From the NCBI GenBank assembly GCA_035633215.1, contig DASQFI010000058.1, forward strand, positions 166,570 through 230,569: a stretch of 64,000 bases of DNA. Reading direction: 5' to 3'. Below the pieces are notes generated by a model. That model had not been told where the DNA came from and did not search any database. It saw nothing but the letters and a program-made list of their open reading frames with translations. The translations under genes and the position numbers were made by a program. Shown here in pieces: positions 17,839-25,549 of this stretch (positions are counted from its first letter, which is position 1; every line of letters begins with the position of its first letter). This DNA comes from DASQFI01 sp035633215. GTDB taxonomy: Bacteria > Acidobacteriota > Vicinamibacteria > Vicinamibacterales > SCN-69-37.

Positions 17839-18801
17839 GTGAGCATGCGCGCGCTCGTGCTGGACGCCGGCACGCTGACCCTCCGCGATCGGCCAAGGCC
17901 CACGGCCGCGGGCGAATGCCTCGTCCGTGTGACCGCCGCGGGAATCTGCGGCACTGATCTCGAGCTGCTGCGTGGCTATGCTGGATTCTCAGGCGTCCCC
18001 GGTCACGAGTTCGTCGGCGTCGTCGACGAGGCAGGCCCGGCCGACAACGCGTGGATAGGACGACGGGTCGTCGGTGAAATCACCGTCGGCTGCGAACGGT
18101 GTGCGGGATGCCGGGTCGCAGGACGCGGCCATTGCGACGTCCGGACGGTCCTCGGCATACGCGGCCGCGACGGCGTGTTCGCCGAGTATCTGTCCCTTCC
18201 CGCCACGAATCTGCATGTGGTCCCCGAATCGCTCGATGATCTGACGGCGGTCTTCGTCGAGCCGGTGGCCGCGGCGTGCCGCGTCGTGGAGCAGGTCCAC
18301 GTCGATCGCGACACGCGGGCCGCGGTCGTCGGCAGCGGGCGGCTGGGCCTTCTGGTCGCGCAGGTGCTGCGTCACGCTGGAGCGCAGGTGACGGTGATCG
18401 TTCGAGGTGCGCGCGGCCGGCCGGCGGCGAGCGCGTTGGGACTCGAGACCGCCACGCTCGATGCGGCCGCGACCTCGCTCGCCCGGCACCTTGACGTCGC
18501 TGTCGATACGACTGGCGATCCGGCGGGCTTTGCGGTGGCCGCCGGGCTCGTCCGCCCGCGCGGAACCGTCGTCGTCAAGTCGACGTTCCACGGCGAGACG
18601 CCGGTGCCATTCTCGCCACTTGTCGTCGACGAGATCACGGTCATCGGATCGCGATGCGGTCCTTTCAACCGTGCTCTGGCGCTCCTCGAGGCCGGAGTGA
18701 TCGACGTGAAACCGCTGCTCGCCGGGACGTATCCGCTCGCGCAGTACGCCCAGGCGTTCGATCGCGCGAGGGACGGTCTGAAGGTCGTCTTGACGTCCTA
18801 A
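17839..18801 (+). CDS. Zinc-dependent medium-chain dehydrogenase/reductase
   Basis: 320 residues from GTG 17839 (inner ATG at 17845). Catalytic zinc ligands are C37 (GICGTDLE) and H56-E57 (PGHEFVG). The structural zinc cysteines are C85, C88, C91 and C99. The Rossmann region has a VVGSGRLGLLVAQVL fingerprint. Alcohol, sorbitol or threonine-dehydrogenase-like activity with NAD(P) is likely; the substrate is unknown. At 320 residues it is at the short end of the family (usually about 340-350). Confidence 0.88.
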   Translation: MSMRALVLDAGTLTLRDRPRPTAAGECLVRVTAAGICGTDLELLRGYAGFSGVPGHEFVGVVDEAGPADNAWIGRRVVGEITVGCERCAGCRVAGRGHCDVRTVLGIRGRDGVFAEYLSLPATNLHVVPESLDDLTAVFVEPVAAACRVVEQVHVDRDTRAAVVGSGRLGLLVAQVLRHAGAQVTVIVRGARGRPAASALGLETATLDAAATSLARHLDVAVDTTGDPAGFAVAAGLVRPRGTVVVKSTFHGETPVPFSPLVVDEITVIGSRCGPFNRALALLEAGVIDVKPLLAGTYPLAQYAQAFDRARDGLKVVLTS

Positions 18802-20279
18802 CGCCGAACCGCCGGCCGCGCGGCGACCAGGCGTCGCACCGCCTCCGGCAGCTCGCGCTCATTCAGCCAGGCGAAACTGAATCGCGCGAACGGAATCGGC
18901 TTCTGATCAAACGCGTACCGCCGGCCGGTGTACCACCAGACGCCTCGGTCGGCGCTTCGCCTCGCCCAGAGTTCGACGTTTTCGGGCGACGTGAACCGCA
19001 CCCACAGCGCCATCCCGCCGCTCGGAATCCTGAATTCCGCAGCGTCGCCCAGCTCGCGACGGATCGCGTCTGCGAGGATCTTCCGTCGTTCCGCATAGAT
19101 GCGGCGCGCGCGCGCCACATGCCGCTGAAGCTCGTTATCGTCAATCAACGCCGCAATCGCCGCCTCCATCGCGAGATCTCCCTGAATGTCCAGGAGCGAG
19201 CGGATGGCGGTGATTCTCTGCATGACGTCGGGAGGCGCGACAACGTAGCCGAGTCTGAGACCCGGCGCGAGCACCTTCGAGAGCGTCCCGACGTAGATGA
19301 CGACGCGCGCCGGGTCGGCGCTGGCGAGAGGCAGCACGGGCCGGCCTTCGTAGTGGAACTCGTGATCGTAGTCGTCCTCGACGATGGCAAGTCTCTCGCG
19401 TCGTGCGAGTGCCAGGATCTCGAGCCGGCGAGACGCCGTCAGCGTCACGGTCGTCGGGTACTGATGATGCGGCGTCAGGTACACGGCGCGGATGGGCGTC
19501 CGGTCGTGCAGCGCTGCCAGGGCAGCGACGTCGATACCTTCGTCATCGATCGCCACCGACACGACGCGCGCTCCGGCGGCGCGGAACGCTTCCCAGGCCG
19601 GCCGGTAGCCCAGACGCTCGACGGCCACGACGTCGCCGGGGCGGAGGAGCGTGCGCGCGACCAGCGAAAGCGCCATCTGACTTCCGCGGGTCACGAGGAC
19701 ATCTTCCGGGCCGATCGGCAACGCCCTCGTCACCGCGAGCATCGACGCGAGCGCAGAGCGGAGGGCCGGATGGCCTTCGGGATCGCCGTAACTCAGCACA
19801 AGTCCGGCTCGGCGCGCGAGGACTCGCCGGTACGCGCGGCCGATCGCTCTGGCCGGCACGAGTCGCGGATCCGGGGCGCCGCTGCTGAGGTTCAGGGTCC
19901 CGCGGGGAAGCGCGGCCGGCCGGTACACTTCGGGACCACTCGGCACCGCGAATCCGGCCCGCTTCGGCGCTTCGCTGCGCGTGCGTGCGCCTGTGGTGTC
20001 GCGCGCCCTCGACTCCGGAATCGTGTGTGCGACGAACGTGCCTCGCCCGTGCGCGGCCTCCAGCCATCCTTCGGCGACAAGCTCCCCGTACGCGCTGAGG
20101 ATGGTGTTCCGGTGCACCCCGGCGGCGTCCGCCAGATCGCGGCTGCCCGGCAGCCGATCGCCAGGCCGAAGACGGCCGCGCCGGATGTCGTCGGTGAGCG
20201 CCCGCGCAATCTGAAGAAAGGGCGGCAGGGACGCGCTCCGGTCGACGTCGATGACCAACCGCCAGTCGCCCTTCTTCAT
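18798..20279 (-). CDS. MocR/PdxR-like GntR regulator with PLP-dependent aminotransferase domain
   Basis: 493 residues from ATG 20279. Residues 10-80 form a GntR winged helix (LPPFLQIARALTDDIRRGRL, HRNTILSAYGELVAEGWLE). The rest is a fold-type-I aminotransferase domain with VEDDYDHEF and the PLP lysine in GTLSKVLAPGLRLGYV. The upstream 60 in-frame bases derive from an R2-type repeat and are unlikely to be coding. MocR proteins sense PLP or amino compounds and usually control a divergent gene; the divergent gene here is an orphan permease at 20465. The gene is convergent with and overlaps the dehydrogenase by 4 bases. Confidence 0.88.
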   Translation of the reverse strand: MKKGDWRLVIDVDRSASLPPFLQIARALTDDIRRGRLRPGDRLPGSRDLADAAGVHRNTILSAYGELVAEGWLEAAHGRGTFVAHTIPESRARDTTGARTRSEAPKRAGFAVPSGPEVYRPAALPRGTLNLSSGAPDPRLVPARAIGRAYRRVLARRAGLVLSYGDPEGHPALRSALASMLAVTRALPIGPEDVLVTRGSQMALSLVARTLLRPGDVVAVERLGYRPAWEAFRAAGARVVSVAIDDEGIDVAALAALHDRTPIRAVYLTPHHQYPTTVTLTASRRLEILALARRERLAIVEDDYDHEFHYEGRPVLPLASADPARVVIYVGTLSKVLAPGLRLGYVVAPPDVMQRITAIRSLLDIQGDLAMEAAIAALIDDNELQRHVARARRIYAERRKILADAIRRELGDAAEFRIPSGGMALWVRFTSPENVELWARRSADRGVWWYTGRRYAFDQKPIPFARFSFAWLNERELPEAVRRLVAARPAVRR

Positions 20280-20280
20280 T

Positions 20281-20338
20281 CGAAACCGGGGGACTTCGTC
20301 CCCCGGACCCCCTCTCGCCGTCGCTCGCGGGGGCCCCA
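20281..20338 (-). repeat. R2-type palindromic repeat upstream of the MocR gene
   Basis: CCGGGGGAC TTC GTCCCCCGG (20286-20306) is a perfect 9-bp-arm hairpin followed on the plus strand by ACCCCCTCTCG. The same hairpin plus flank recurs at 38386-38420 and 63861-63920. Here it abuts the start codon of the minus-strand regulator. Confidence 0.7.
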
Positions 20339-20401
20339 TTGCCCCGCGCCGCTCCGGCGGGGCGCGCCCGTGGCGCGCCTGCGCACCGCCAAAACGCGAA
20401 C

Positions 20402-20444
20402 TGGTCTAAGTGAAATTGTCTATATGGTTCTTCTACTTAGACCA
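20402..20444. promoter_or_regulatory. MocR-type operator candidate
   Basis: TGGTCTAAGT (20402-20411) and ACTTAGACCA (20435-20444) form a perfect 10-bp inverted repeat with a 23-bp AT-rich spacer containing TATATGG. Located between the divergent regulator and permease, it is the obvious binding site for the PLP-dependent regulator. Confidence 0.6.
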
Positions 20445-20464
20445 TACAGCGTCCAGCATATACC

Positions 20465-22891
20465 GTGTCGCGAGACGTCCGTTACAGCCTCCGAGCGCTT
20501 CGCAAGACCCCGGCGTTCACCTTGGGCGCGATCGTCACGATTGCCCTCACCGTCGGGGCGACGACCGCCATTTTCAGCGTGGTGTACGGCGTCCTGCTGC
20601 GTCAGTTGCCCTACGAGAACGTCGACCGCGTGTTCTGGATGTGGTCCGACCAGCCGGGCCGGGACCGGTCGCCATTCAACGTCCCCGACTTTCTCGACTA
20701 CCGCGATCGCGCCCGAACGCTGCACGGATTGGCCGGATTCTTCGGCTTTGGCGCGAGCCTCACCGGCGACGATACGGGCGAGCGCGTCCAGGGGCTCAGG
20801 GCGACGGGCGATTTCTTCGAAGTGCTCGGCGCACGAGCGCAGCTCGGGCGTCTTCTTCAGCCGACCGACGAACCGGCAGGCGCGGACCACGTCGTTGTCC
20901 TCACCGATCGGTTCTGGACACGGCGCTTCAGCCGCGACACGGATATCGTCGGCCAGCGAATCCGGCTCAACGGCGACGAGCACGTCGTGGTGGGCGTATT
21001 GGCGCCTGGATTCGTGACGCCAATTCGTGACGCCGAATTCGTCGTGCCCTTCAATCCCGACGTCGACCCACGACGTGGCGCCCGCAACTCCCTGAATTTC
21101 ATTCAGGGAGTTGGTCGACTCCGCGACAGTGTGTCGCTCAGTCTGGCCGCCGGCGAGCTGAACGGCATTGCCCGGAGGCTGCAGGGGGAGTTTCCGGTCG
21201 AGAACGCCAGGAAGCGCGGCGTGCAAATGGTGCGGGTGATTGACGGCGTCGTCGGGTCGTTCCGGTCGGCGCTGTGGACGATCTTCGCGGCCGTTGGCGG
21301 GGTGCTCCTGGTCGCGTGCGCCAACCTGGCCAATCTCATGCTGACTCGGGCAAGCGGCCGGCGGAAGGAGATCGCCGTGCAGCTCGCGTTGGGAGCGTCG
21401 CGCTGGAGTGTCGCGCGCCAGTGTCTCATCGAGACCCTGATGGTCGGCATCGTGGGAGGGATGTCGGGTGCCGTGGTGGCGAGATTCGGCGTCGTGGGCC
21501 TTCTCGCGATTGCGCCCGCGGATTTGCCTCGCGTCGGGGAGGTCCGGATGGATGTCGCCGTTCTCGTCTTTTCACTGCTGGTGTCGTTGCTGACGGGCGT
21601 GCTCTTTGGCGTGATTCCCGCGCTCGTGTCGGCGAGGGTCGATGTGCGGGACGCGCTTCTGGGCAGCAGTCGCGGCACCACGACAGGCGGGCGACGTCTT
21701 CGTGGCGCGCTCGTCAGCTGCGAGGTTGCGCTCGCGGTCGCCCTGCTCGTCGTCATGACCATGCTGGCGAAGAGCTTTGCCAACGTGCAGGCCGTCGTTC
21801 CGGGGTTCGACCCGACGGGTGTGCTGGCCGCCCGTCTCTCGCTGCCGCCGAAGCAGTTCACCGACCGAGAGGCGATTGTCGGCTTTCAGCGGGCGCTTCT
21901 CGAGCAGGTGTCAGCCTTGCCAACCGTGTCGCACACAGGAGCGATCAATCTGCCGCCCCTCATTGGCTCTGTCGTCCGCGTGCCCTTCACTGTGGACGGG
22001 CGAGCGATTGAACGCGAGCGGGTGCCGGTGGCTCAATATCGAATGGTGTCGGCGGGATACTTCGAAGCGATGGGGATTCCGCTGAAACGCGGGCGTACGT
22101 TTTCAGACCGCGACACCGCCAGGACGCGACCGGTGGTCGTCGTGAACGCGGCGCTCGCGGGGCGCTGGCTCGACGGGCTCGAGCCGATCGGCGCGCGTCT
22201 GCACGTGGACGACAACGACAGCGCGCCACGGCCCGTCGAAGTCATCGGCGTGGTGGGGAACGTTCAGCAACTCGCGCTCGACGCCACGGACCCGACGTGG
22301 GACATGTATCTGGCGTATCCGCAGCTGCACCCCGACACGTTGGGCCTTGCGGTCGCGAACATGTTCTGGGTCACGCGCACGTCCGGAGATCCGATGGCGT
22401 TTGCGAACACCTTCGTCCAGGAATTGCGGCGCGTCCATCCTGACGTCGTCGCCTCTCAAATCAGGCCGCTGGAGCGGAGCCTGTCGGACGCTGTCGCGCC
22501 GCGGCGATTCAATGTGTCGCTGATTGCCGCGTTCGGCGTGGCGGCGCTCGCGCTCGCCGTCACGGGGATCTATGCCGTCATCATGTACTCGGTCAGCCAA
22601 CGTACGCGCGAAATAGGCATTCGCATCGCCCTTGGCGCAGGGCGATCGAACATCGTGCGGCTCATCATGGGAGACGGGGTGCGCTTTATCGTCGTTGGCC
22701 TGGTCGCGGGATTGGCGATGGCCATTGGCCTTCTGCAGTTCGTATCCACGATGCTCTTCGGCATCACGGCAGGTGACGTCGCGACATTCGGACAGGCGTC
22801 GGTCGTGGTCGCGGCGGCTGGTCTGCTCGCCTGCGCGCTGCCGGCGGTCCGGGCGCTCAGGTCAAGCGGCGGCGCTCTCAATGCCGGATAG
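20465..22891 (+). CDS. Orphan MacB/FtsX-type permease (acidobacterial duplicated permease)
   Basis: 808 residues from GTG 20465. The order is membrane segment at 25-45, MacB-type periplasmic domain, three membrane segments (about 265-400), a further segment near 420, a second periplasmic domain and three final segments (about 690-800). The duplicated cytoplasmic motifs RRKEIAVQLALGASR and RTREIGIRIALGAGR are diagnostic. No ATP-binding partner is adjacent, which is usual for these orphan permeases. It is probably an efflux or envelope-stress protein, regulated by the divergent MocR protein; the substrate is unknown. Confidence 0.88.
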   Translation: MSRDVRYSLRALRKTPAFTLGAIVTIALTVGATTAIFSVVYGVLLRQLPYENVDRVFWMWSDQPGRDRSPFNVPDFLDYRDRARTLHGLAGFFGFGASLTGDDTGERVQGLRATGDFFEVLGARAQLGRLLQPTDEPAGADHVVVLTDRFWTRRFSRDTDIVGQRIRLNGDEHVVVGVLAPGFVTPIRDAEFVVPFNPDVDPRRGARNSLNFIQGVGRLRDSVSLSLAAGELNGIARRLQGEFPVENARKRGVQMVRVIDGVVGSFRSALWTIFAAVGGVLLVACANLANLMLTRASGRRKEIAVQLALGASRWSVARQCLIETLMVGIVGGMSGAVVARFGVVGLLAIAPADLPRVGEVRMDVAVLVFSLLVSLLTGVLFGVIPALVSARVDVRDALLGSSRGTTTGGRRLRGALVSCEVALAVALLVVMTMLAKSFANVQAVVPGFDPTGVLAARLSLPPKQFTDREAIVGFQRALLEQVSALPTVSHTGAINLPPLIGSVVRVPFTVDGRAIERERVPVAQYRMVSAGYFEAMGIPLKRGRTFSDRDTARTRPVVVVNAALAGRWLDGLEPIGARLHVDDNDSAPRPVEVIGVVGNVQQLALDATDPTWDMYLAYPQLHPDTLGLAVANMFWVTRTSGDPMAFANTFVQELRRVHPDVVASQIRPLERSLSDAVAPRRFNVSLIAAFGVAALALAVTGIYAVIMYSVSQRTREIGIRIALGAGRSNIVRLIMGDGVRFIVVGLVAGLAMAIGLLQFVSTMLFGITAGDVATFGQASVVVAAAGLLACALPAVRALRSSGGALNAG

Positions 22892-23294
22892 CGGATTCCA
22901 TCTTCAACCCGCCAACGGACAACTCGAGCGTCTCGACCAGCGGCTCGCGGCCCAGGGCATTCAACGGCGAGACGAAATACCCGGAGGGCCGAGTACTGGC
23001 AAAGGTCCATCGAGTCACATCGGCGCGCGAAGCGTCCATCAGGACGACACTGACGGTTTTTCGACCGGCGGTGGGCGACTGGCGGGCACGGTCCCACCAG
23101 TCATACCACTCGCTGGACGTGGTCATGCCGCGCCGCAGCGTCAGGCGGCCGTACTCGACGACGCGCCTTCGCTTTCCCAGTGTGACGATCCGTGCCTCAG
23201 GAAAAATGACCTCGGTGGCGCCGGTGCCCTGCAGACCTTCGATCTCGACGCGAAATCGCGCGTTGACGAACGGCTCACGCTGATCGGTGCTCAT
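22878..23294 (-). CDS. Contractile-tail tube protein (gp19/eCIS-like), second of a tandem pair
   Basis: 138 residues from ATG 23294, with GGAG six bases upstream; a TTG at 23306 could add four. It shares the fold plan of its neighbour: a beta-rich start FRVEIEGLQG, central RVVEYGRLTLRRGM, SEWYDWWDRARQSP, and a closing EPLVETLELSVGGLKME. The family (phage T4 gp19, tail tube of extracellular contractile injection systems) normally sits beside sheath, spike and baseplate genes; none are present here. It overlaps the 3' end of the convergent permease gene by 14 bases. Confidence 0.72.
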   Translation of the reverse strand: MSTDQREPFVNARFRVEIEGLQGTGATEVIFPEARIVTLGKRRRVVEYGRLTLRRGMTTSSEWYDWWDRARQSPTAGRKTVSVVLMDASRADVTRWTFASTRPSGYFVSPLNALGREPLVETLELSVGGLKMESAIRH

Positions 23295-23309
23295 TAATGG
23301 CTCCAACCA

Positions 23310-23744
23310 TCAGCTGACCCGCTCGACGCCTTCATTCACCAACTCCAGCGTCTCGATGAACACCTCGTTCCCTTTGGCGTTGAGATCGGTTGGGTCGTAT
23401 TTGACGGGCCAGGCGTCCGTCACCAGGTAGCGCGCTTTGTCCGCGCCGCTCTCGTCGAGCACGACGATGGCGACGGTCCGGCGATTCGCGGCGATCTGGC
23501 CGGTGACGATCGCTTTGTGCCAGTTGAAGAGCTCGAGCGAATCCGTCACGCCATGTTTCAGCGTGACGTTGCCGAATTTCGTCAGGCCGGACAGCTTCCG
23601 CACGTTCGGAGGGTCGGTCCCTTCGCGGTAGTCGATGACCTCCGTTGTCGTCGCGCCAATCGCGACCTCGCTGAAGCTGGCGGTCTGGATGCCGGCGATC
23701 TCGAGTCGGAACCGGAAGTTACGGAGCGGGTCGTGGCGGGCCAT
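23310..23744 (-). CDS. Contractile-tail tube protein (gp19/eCIS-like), first of a tandem pair
   Basis: 144 residues from ATG 23744. Hallmarks of the phage-tail-tube family are clear: DPLRNFRFRLEIAGI, FSEVAIG, EVIDYREGTDPPNVRKLSGL, GNVTLKHGVTDSLELFNWHK and KGNEVFIETLELVNEGVE. Such proteins form the inner tube of contractile tails and of eCIS particles (Afp/PVC type), which use two or three tube paralogues. The two genes are separated by 15 bases. Without a sheath they may be a remnant, a structural protein used elsewhere, or partners of a distant locus. Confidence 0.78.
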   Translation of the reverse strand: MARHDPLRNFRFRLEIAGIQTASFSEVAIGATTTEVIDYREGTDPPNVRKLSGLTKFGNVTLKHGVTDSLELFNWHKAIVTGQIAANRRTVAIVVLDESGADKARYLVTDAWPVKYDPTDLNAKGNEVFIETLELVNEGVERVS

Positions 23745-23766
23745 GGATGGGAGTTTACGATGTCGC

Positions 23767-24177
23767 ATGCCCGCAGGACGTCCCTTGGAGCTTGCTTCCG
23801 AGTTGCTCGAGGCCTTTGTGCACTCGGGCCGTGTCAGCGAGTACCTCGTCGCCGTTCTGCCCGACACGATCTGGCACGCCGCCCCGCCGTCGGGGCGCGG
23901 GCGGTCGATCGCCGCGATCGTGACCCATATGCAAGGCGTGCGTCGGACGTTCGCGCGGACGGGTCGCGCCCGCGTGAAGGGGCAGCCGCGCCGGGCGGTG
24001 GACATGCTCACGTACCTCCTCCAGCACGACGCTCACCACCGGGGACAGATTTGCGTGCTCGCCCGTGGCCTCGGTCACGAGTTCCGGTCGGAGGACGTCA
24101 CTCGGCTTTGGGGCTGGAAGAAGCTTTCGCGGCGCTGGTCACGCGGCCGGATCACGGGGACGAGCGCGACCGGGTGA
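23767..24177 (+). CDS. DinB-like protein with an internal deletion (probably non-functional)
   Basis: 136 residues. The first half (MPAGRPLELASELLEAFVHS, then VSEYLVAVLPDTIWHAAPP) and the last part (YLLQHDAHHRGQICVLARGL, WGWKKL) match DinB-family proteins, including the HDAHHRGQ metal-binding motif. DinB proteins of this type are usually about 165-185 residues; roughly 40-50 residues between the TRTFARTG-like helix and the HDAHH helix are missing without breaking the frame. The first His ligand (THMQGVRR region) survives. It could be a shortened but folded protein; decay is more likely. Confidence 0.6.
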   Translation: MPAGRPLELASELLEAFVHSGRVSEYLVAVLPDTIWHAAPPSGRGRSIAAIVTHMQGVRRTFARTGRARVKGQPRRAVDMLTYLLQHDAHHRGQICVLARGLGHEFRSEDVTRLWGWKKLSRRWSRGRITGTSATG

Positions 24178-24359
24178 TTGAGTGGCGCGCCGAGGGCAAC
24201 TCCGGCTGGCTGCTCGCGGTAGGCGTGCTTGCCGGGATCACGGGGATGGTGGCGTCGGTGCCCAACGTCTGGATCGCGCACCTCCTGCTGCTGTCGCTGT
24301 TCCTGTCCGAAGTGCTGAAACTCGTCCTGAAACTCGTCTACTACCGCCGGGGGATGTAG
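24174..24359 (+). CDS. Small two-segment membrane protein upstream of an XRE regulator
   Basis: 61 residues from GTG 24174, overlapping the DinB stop (GTGA). Two hydrophobic stretches (GWLLAVGVLAGITGMVA and IAHLLLLSLFLSEVLKLVL) fill most of the protein. The XRE gene starts one base after its stop, a pairing common for small HTH regulators and their membrane partners. No function recognised. Confidence 0.6.
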   Translation: MIEWRAEGNSGWLLAVGVLAGITGMVASVPNVWIAHLLLLSLFLSEVLKLVLKLVYYRRGM

Positions 24360-24360
24360 C

Positions 24361-24582
24361 GTGGGACCGACGAGGATCAGCAATCAGATCCGCACGCTCC
24401 GGTTCCATCAAGGGGAGATGACGCAGCAGCAGCTGGCGGACCAGGTCGGCGTCACGCGTCAGACGGTCAACGCCATCGAAGCCAACAAGTACTCGCCCTC
24501 GCTCGAGGTGGCGTTTCGGATCGCCCGCGTGTTCAACAGGCCGCTGGAGGAGGTCTTCCAGTACGGCCCGGCGCCGGACTGA
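24361..24582 (+). CDS. XRE/Cro-family helix-turn-helix regulator
   Basis: 73 residues from GTG 24361. A single HTH_3 domain: NQIRTLRFHQGEMTQQQLAD, QVGVTRQTVNAIEANKYSPS and the C-terminal FNRPLEEVFQY. It resembles the short stand-alone regulators of the YozG type. A 17-bp palindrome at 24624, 42 bases downstream of its stop, could be its target in front of ispH. Confidence 0.85.
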   Translation: MGPTRISNQIRTLRFHQGEMTQQQLADQVGVTRQTVNAIEANKYSPSLEVAFRIARVFNRPLEEVFQYGPAPD

Positions 24583-24623
24583 GGGCGGCTCGGACGCGTT
24601 TGACAGATGCGGGCGGGCATGTT

Positions 24624-24640
24624 ACTTTGTATTACAAAGT
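24624..24640. promoter_or_regulatory. ACTTTGT-ATT-ACAAAGT palindrome upstream of ispH
   Basis: A perfect 7-bp inverted repeat with a 3-bp spacer, AT-rich in a GC-rich context, 33 bases before the ispH start. It is long enough for a dimeric HTH regulator; the adjacent XRE protein is the nearest candidate. Confidence 0.5.
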
Positions 24641-24672
24641 TCACGTCGACGACAGGCACACAACGATCCGCG

Positions 24673-25524
24673 ATGAGAATCATCCGTGCCAGCCACCTGG
24701 GTATGTGTTTCGGCGTGCGTGACGCGATCGCGCTCGCGCTGGAGCACTCCGACGCCCGGCCCCTTACCATCCTCGGCGACCTCGTGCACAACGGGGAGGT
24801 GCTGGCGAGCCTGAAGGCCAGGGGGATTGCGATCGCGGCCGACGTCACTCAGGTGAAGACGCAGGCCGTGATGATCACGGCCCACGGGGCGTCCCAACGA
24901 AGGCTGGCGGACACGCGTGCGCGCGGCCTCGAGGTGGTGGAGGCGACCTGCCCGCTGGTGCACGTCGCGCATCGGGCGATCACGGCCCTCCTCCGCGATG
25001 GCTACCACCCGGTCATCATCGGCCAGCGCGATCACGTGGAGGTCAGAGGGCTGACCGACGATCTCGACGCGTTCGACGTGGTCTTGACCGAGGAGGACGT
25101 GCGACAGCTTGCCGAGCGTCCGCGCATCGGCATCGCGGCTCAGACCACGCAGCCGATTGACCGCGTGCGGCATCTCGTCGGGATGATCCGAGAGCGATTT
25201 CCTCGATCGACGGTCCGGCTGATCGACACCGTCTGTCACCCCACCAAGCAACGGCAGCAGGCGGCCCTCGATCTCGCCCGCCAGTGCGACGTCGTCATCG
25301 TCGTCGGCGGCGCCAACAGCAACAACACCCGCGAGCTCGTGAGCACGTGCCGTCGTCTCTGCTCGCAGGTGCATCACGTCCAAGGCGAGTCGGATCTGTG
25401 TCTGGACTGGTTTGCCGCTGCCTCGACGGTCGGCCTCACGGCCGGCACGTCCACACCTGATCACGTCATCGATCGCATCGATCAGCGCATCCAGGAACTT
25501 GGCGGCCTGCGGGGCGTAGACTGA
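24673..25524 (+). CDS. ispH: IspH (4-hydroxy-3-methylbut-2-enyl diphosphate reductase)
   Basis: 283 residues from ATG 24673. The three iron-sulfur ligands are C12 (HLGMCFGV), C93 (EATCPLVH) and C188 (DTVCHPTKQRQ). Substrate-binding H39, H71 and H121 are present, with catalytic E123 in DHVEVRG. It performs the last step of the MEP isoprenoid pathway, giving IPP and DMAPP. It is somewhat shorter than E. coli IspH (316 residues). GANSNNT replaces the usual SSNS loop. It could be a second, divergent IspH copy in this genome. Confidence 0.9.
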   Translation: MRIIRASHLGMCFGVRDAIALALEHSDARPLTILGDLVHNGEVLASLKARGIAIAADVTQVKTQAVMITAHGASQRRLADTRARGLEVVEATCPLVHVAHRAITALLRDGYHPVIIGQRDHVEVRGLTDDLDAFDVVLTEEDVRQLAERPRIGIAAQTTQPIDRVRHLVGMIRERFPRSTVRLIDTVCHPTKQRQQAALDLARQCDVVIVVGGANSNNTRELVSTCRRLCSQVHHVQGESDLCLDWFAAASTVGLTAGTSTPDHVIDRIDQRIQELGGLRGVD

Positions 25525-25549
25525 GATTGCCTCCAGAGGGAGGACCGCC

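Noticed and set aside
20280..20339. Twenty extra N-terminal residues of the MocR regulator
   Set aside because: They are encoded by an R2-type hairpin repeat; ATG 20279 starts at the conserved region.
18654..21017. 787-codon plus-strand open frame across the MocR gene and permease start
   Set aside because: Low-complexity antisense frame; the opposite-strand MocR protein and the in-phase permease explain the region.
22878..23744. Prophage
   Set aside because: Only two tail-tube-like genes; no integrase, capsid, terminase, lysis or sheath genes nearby.
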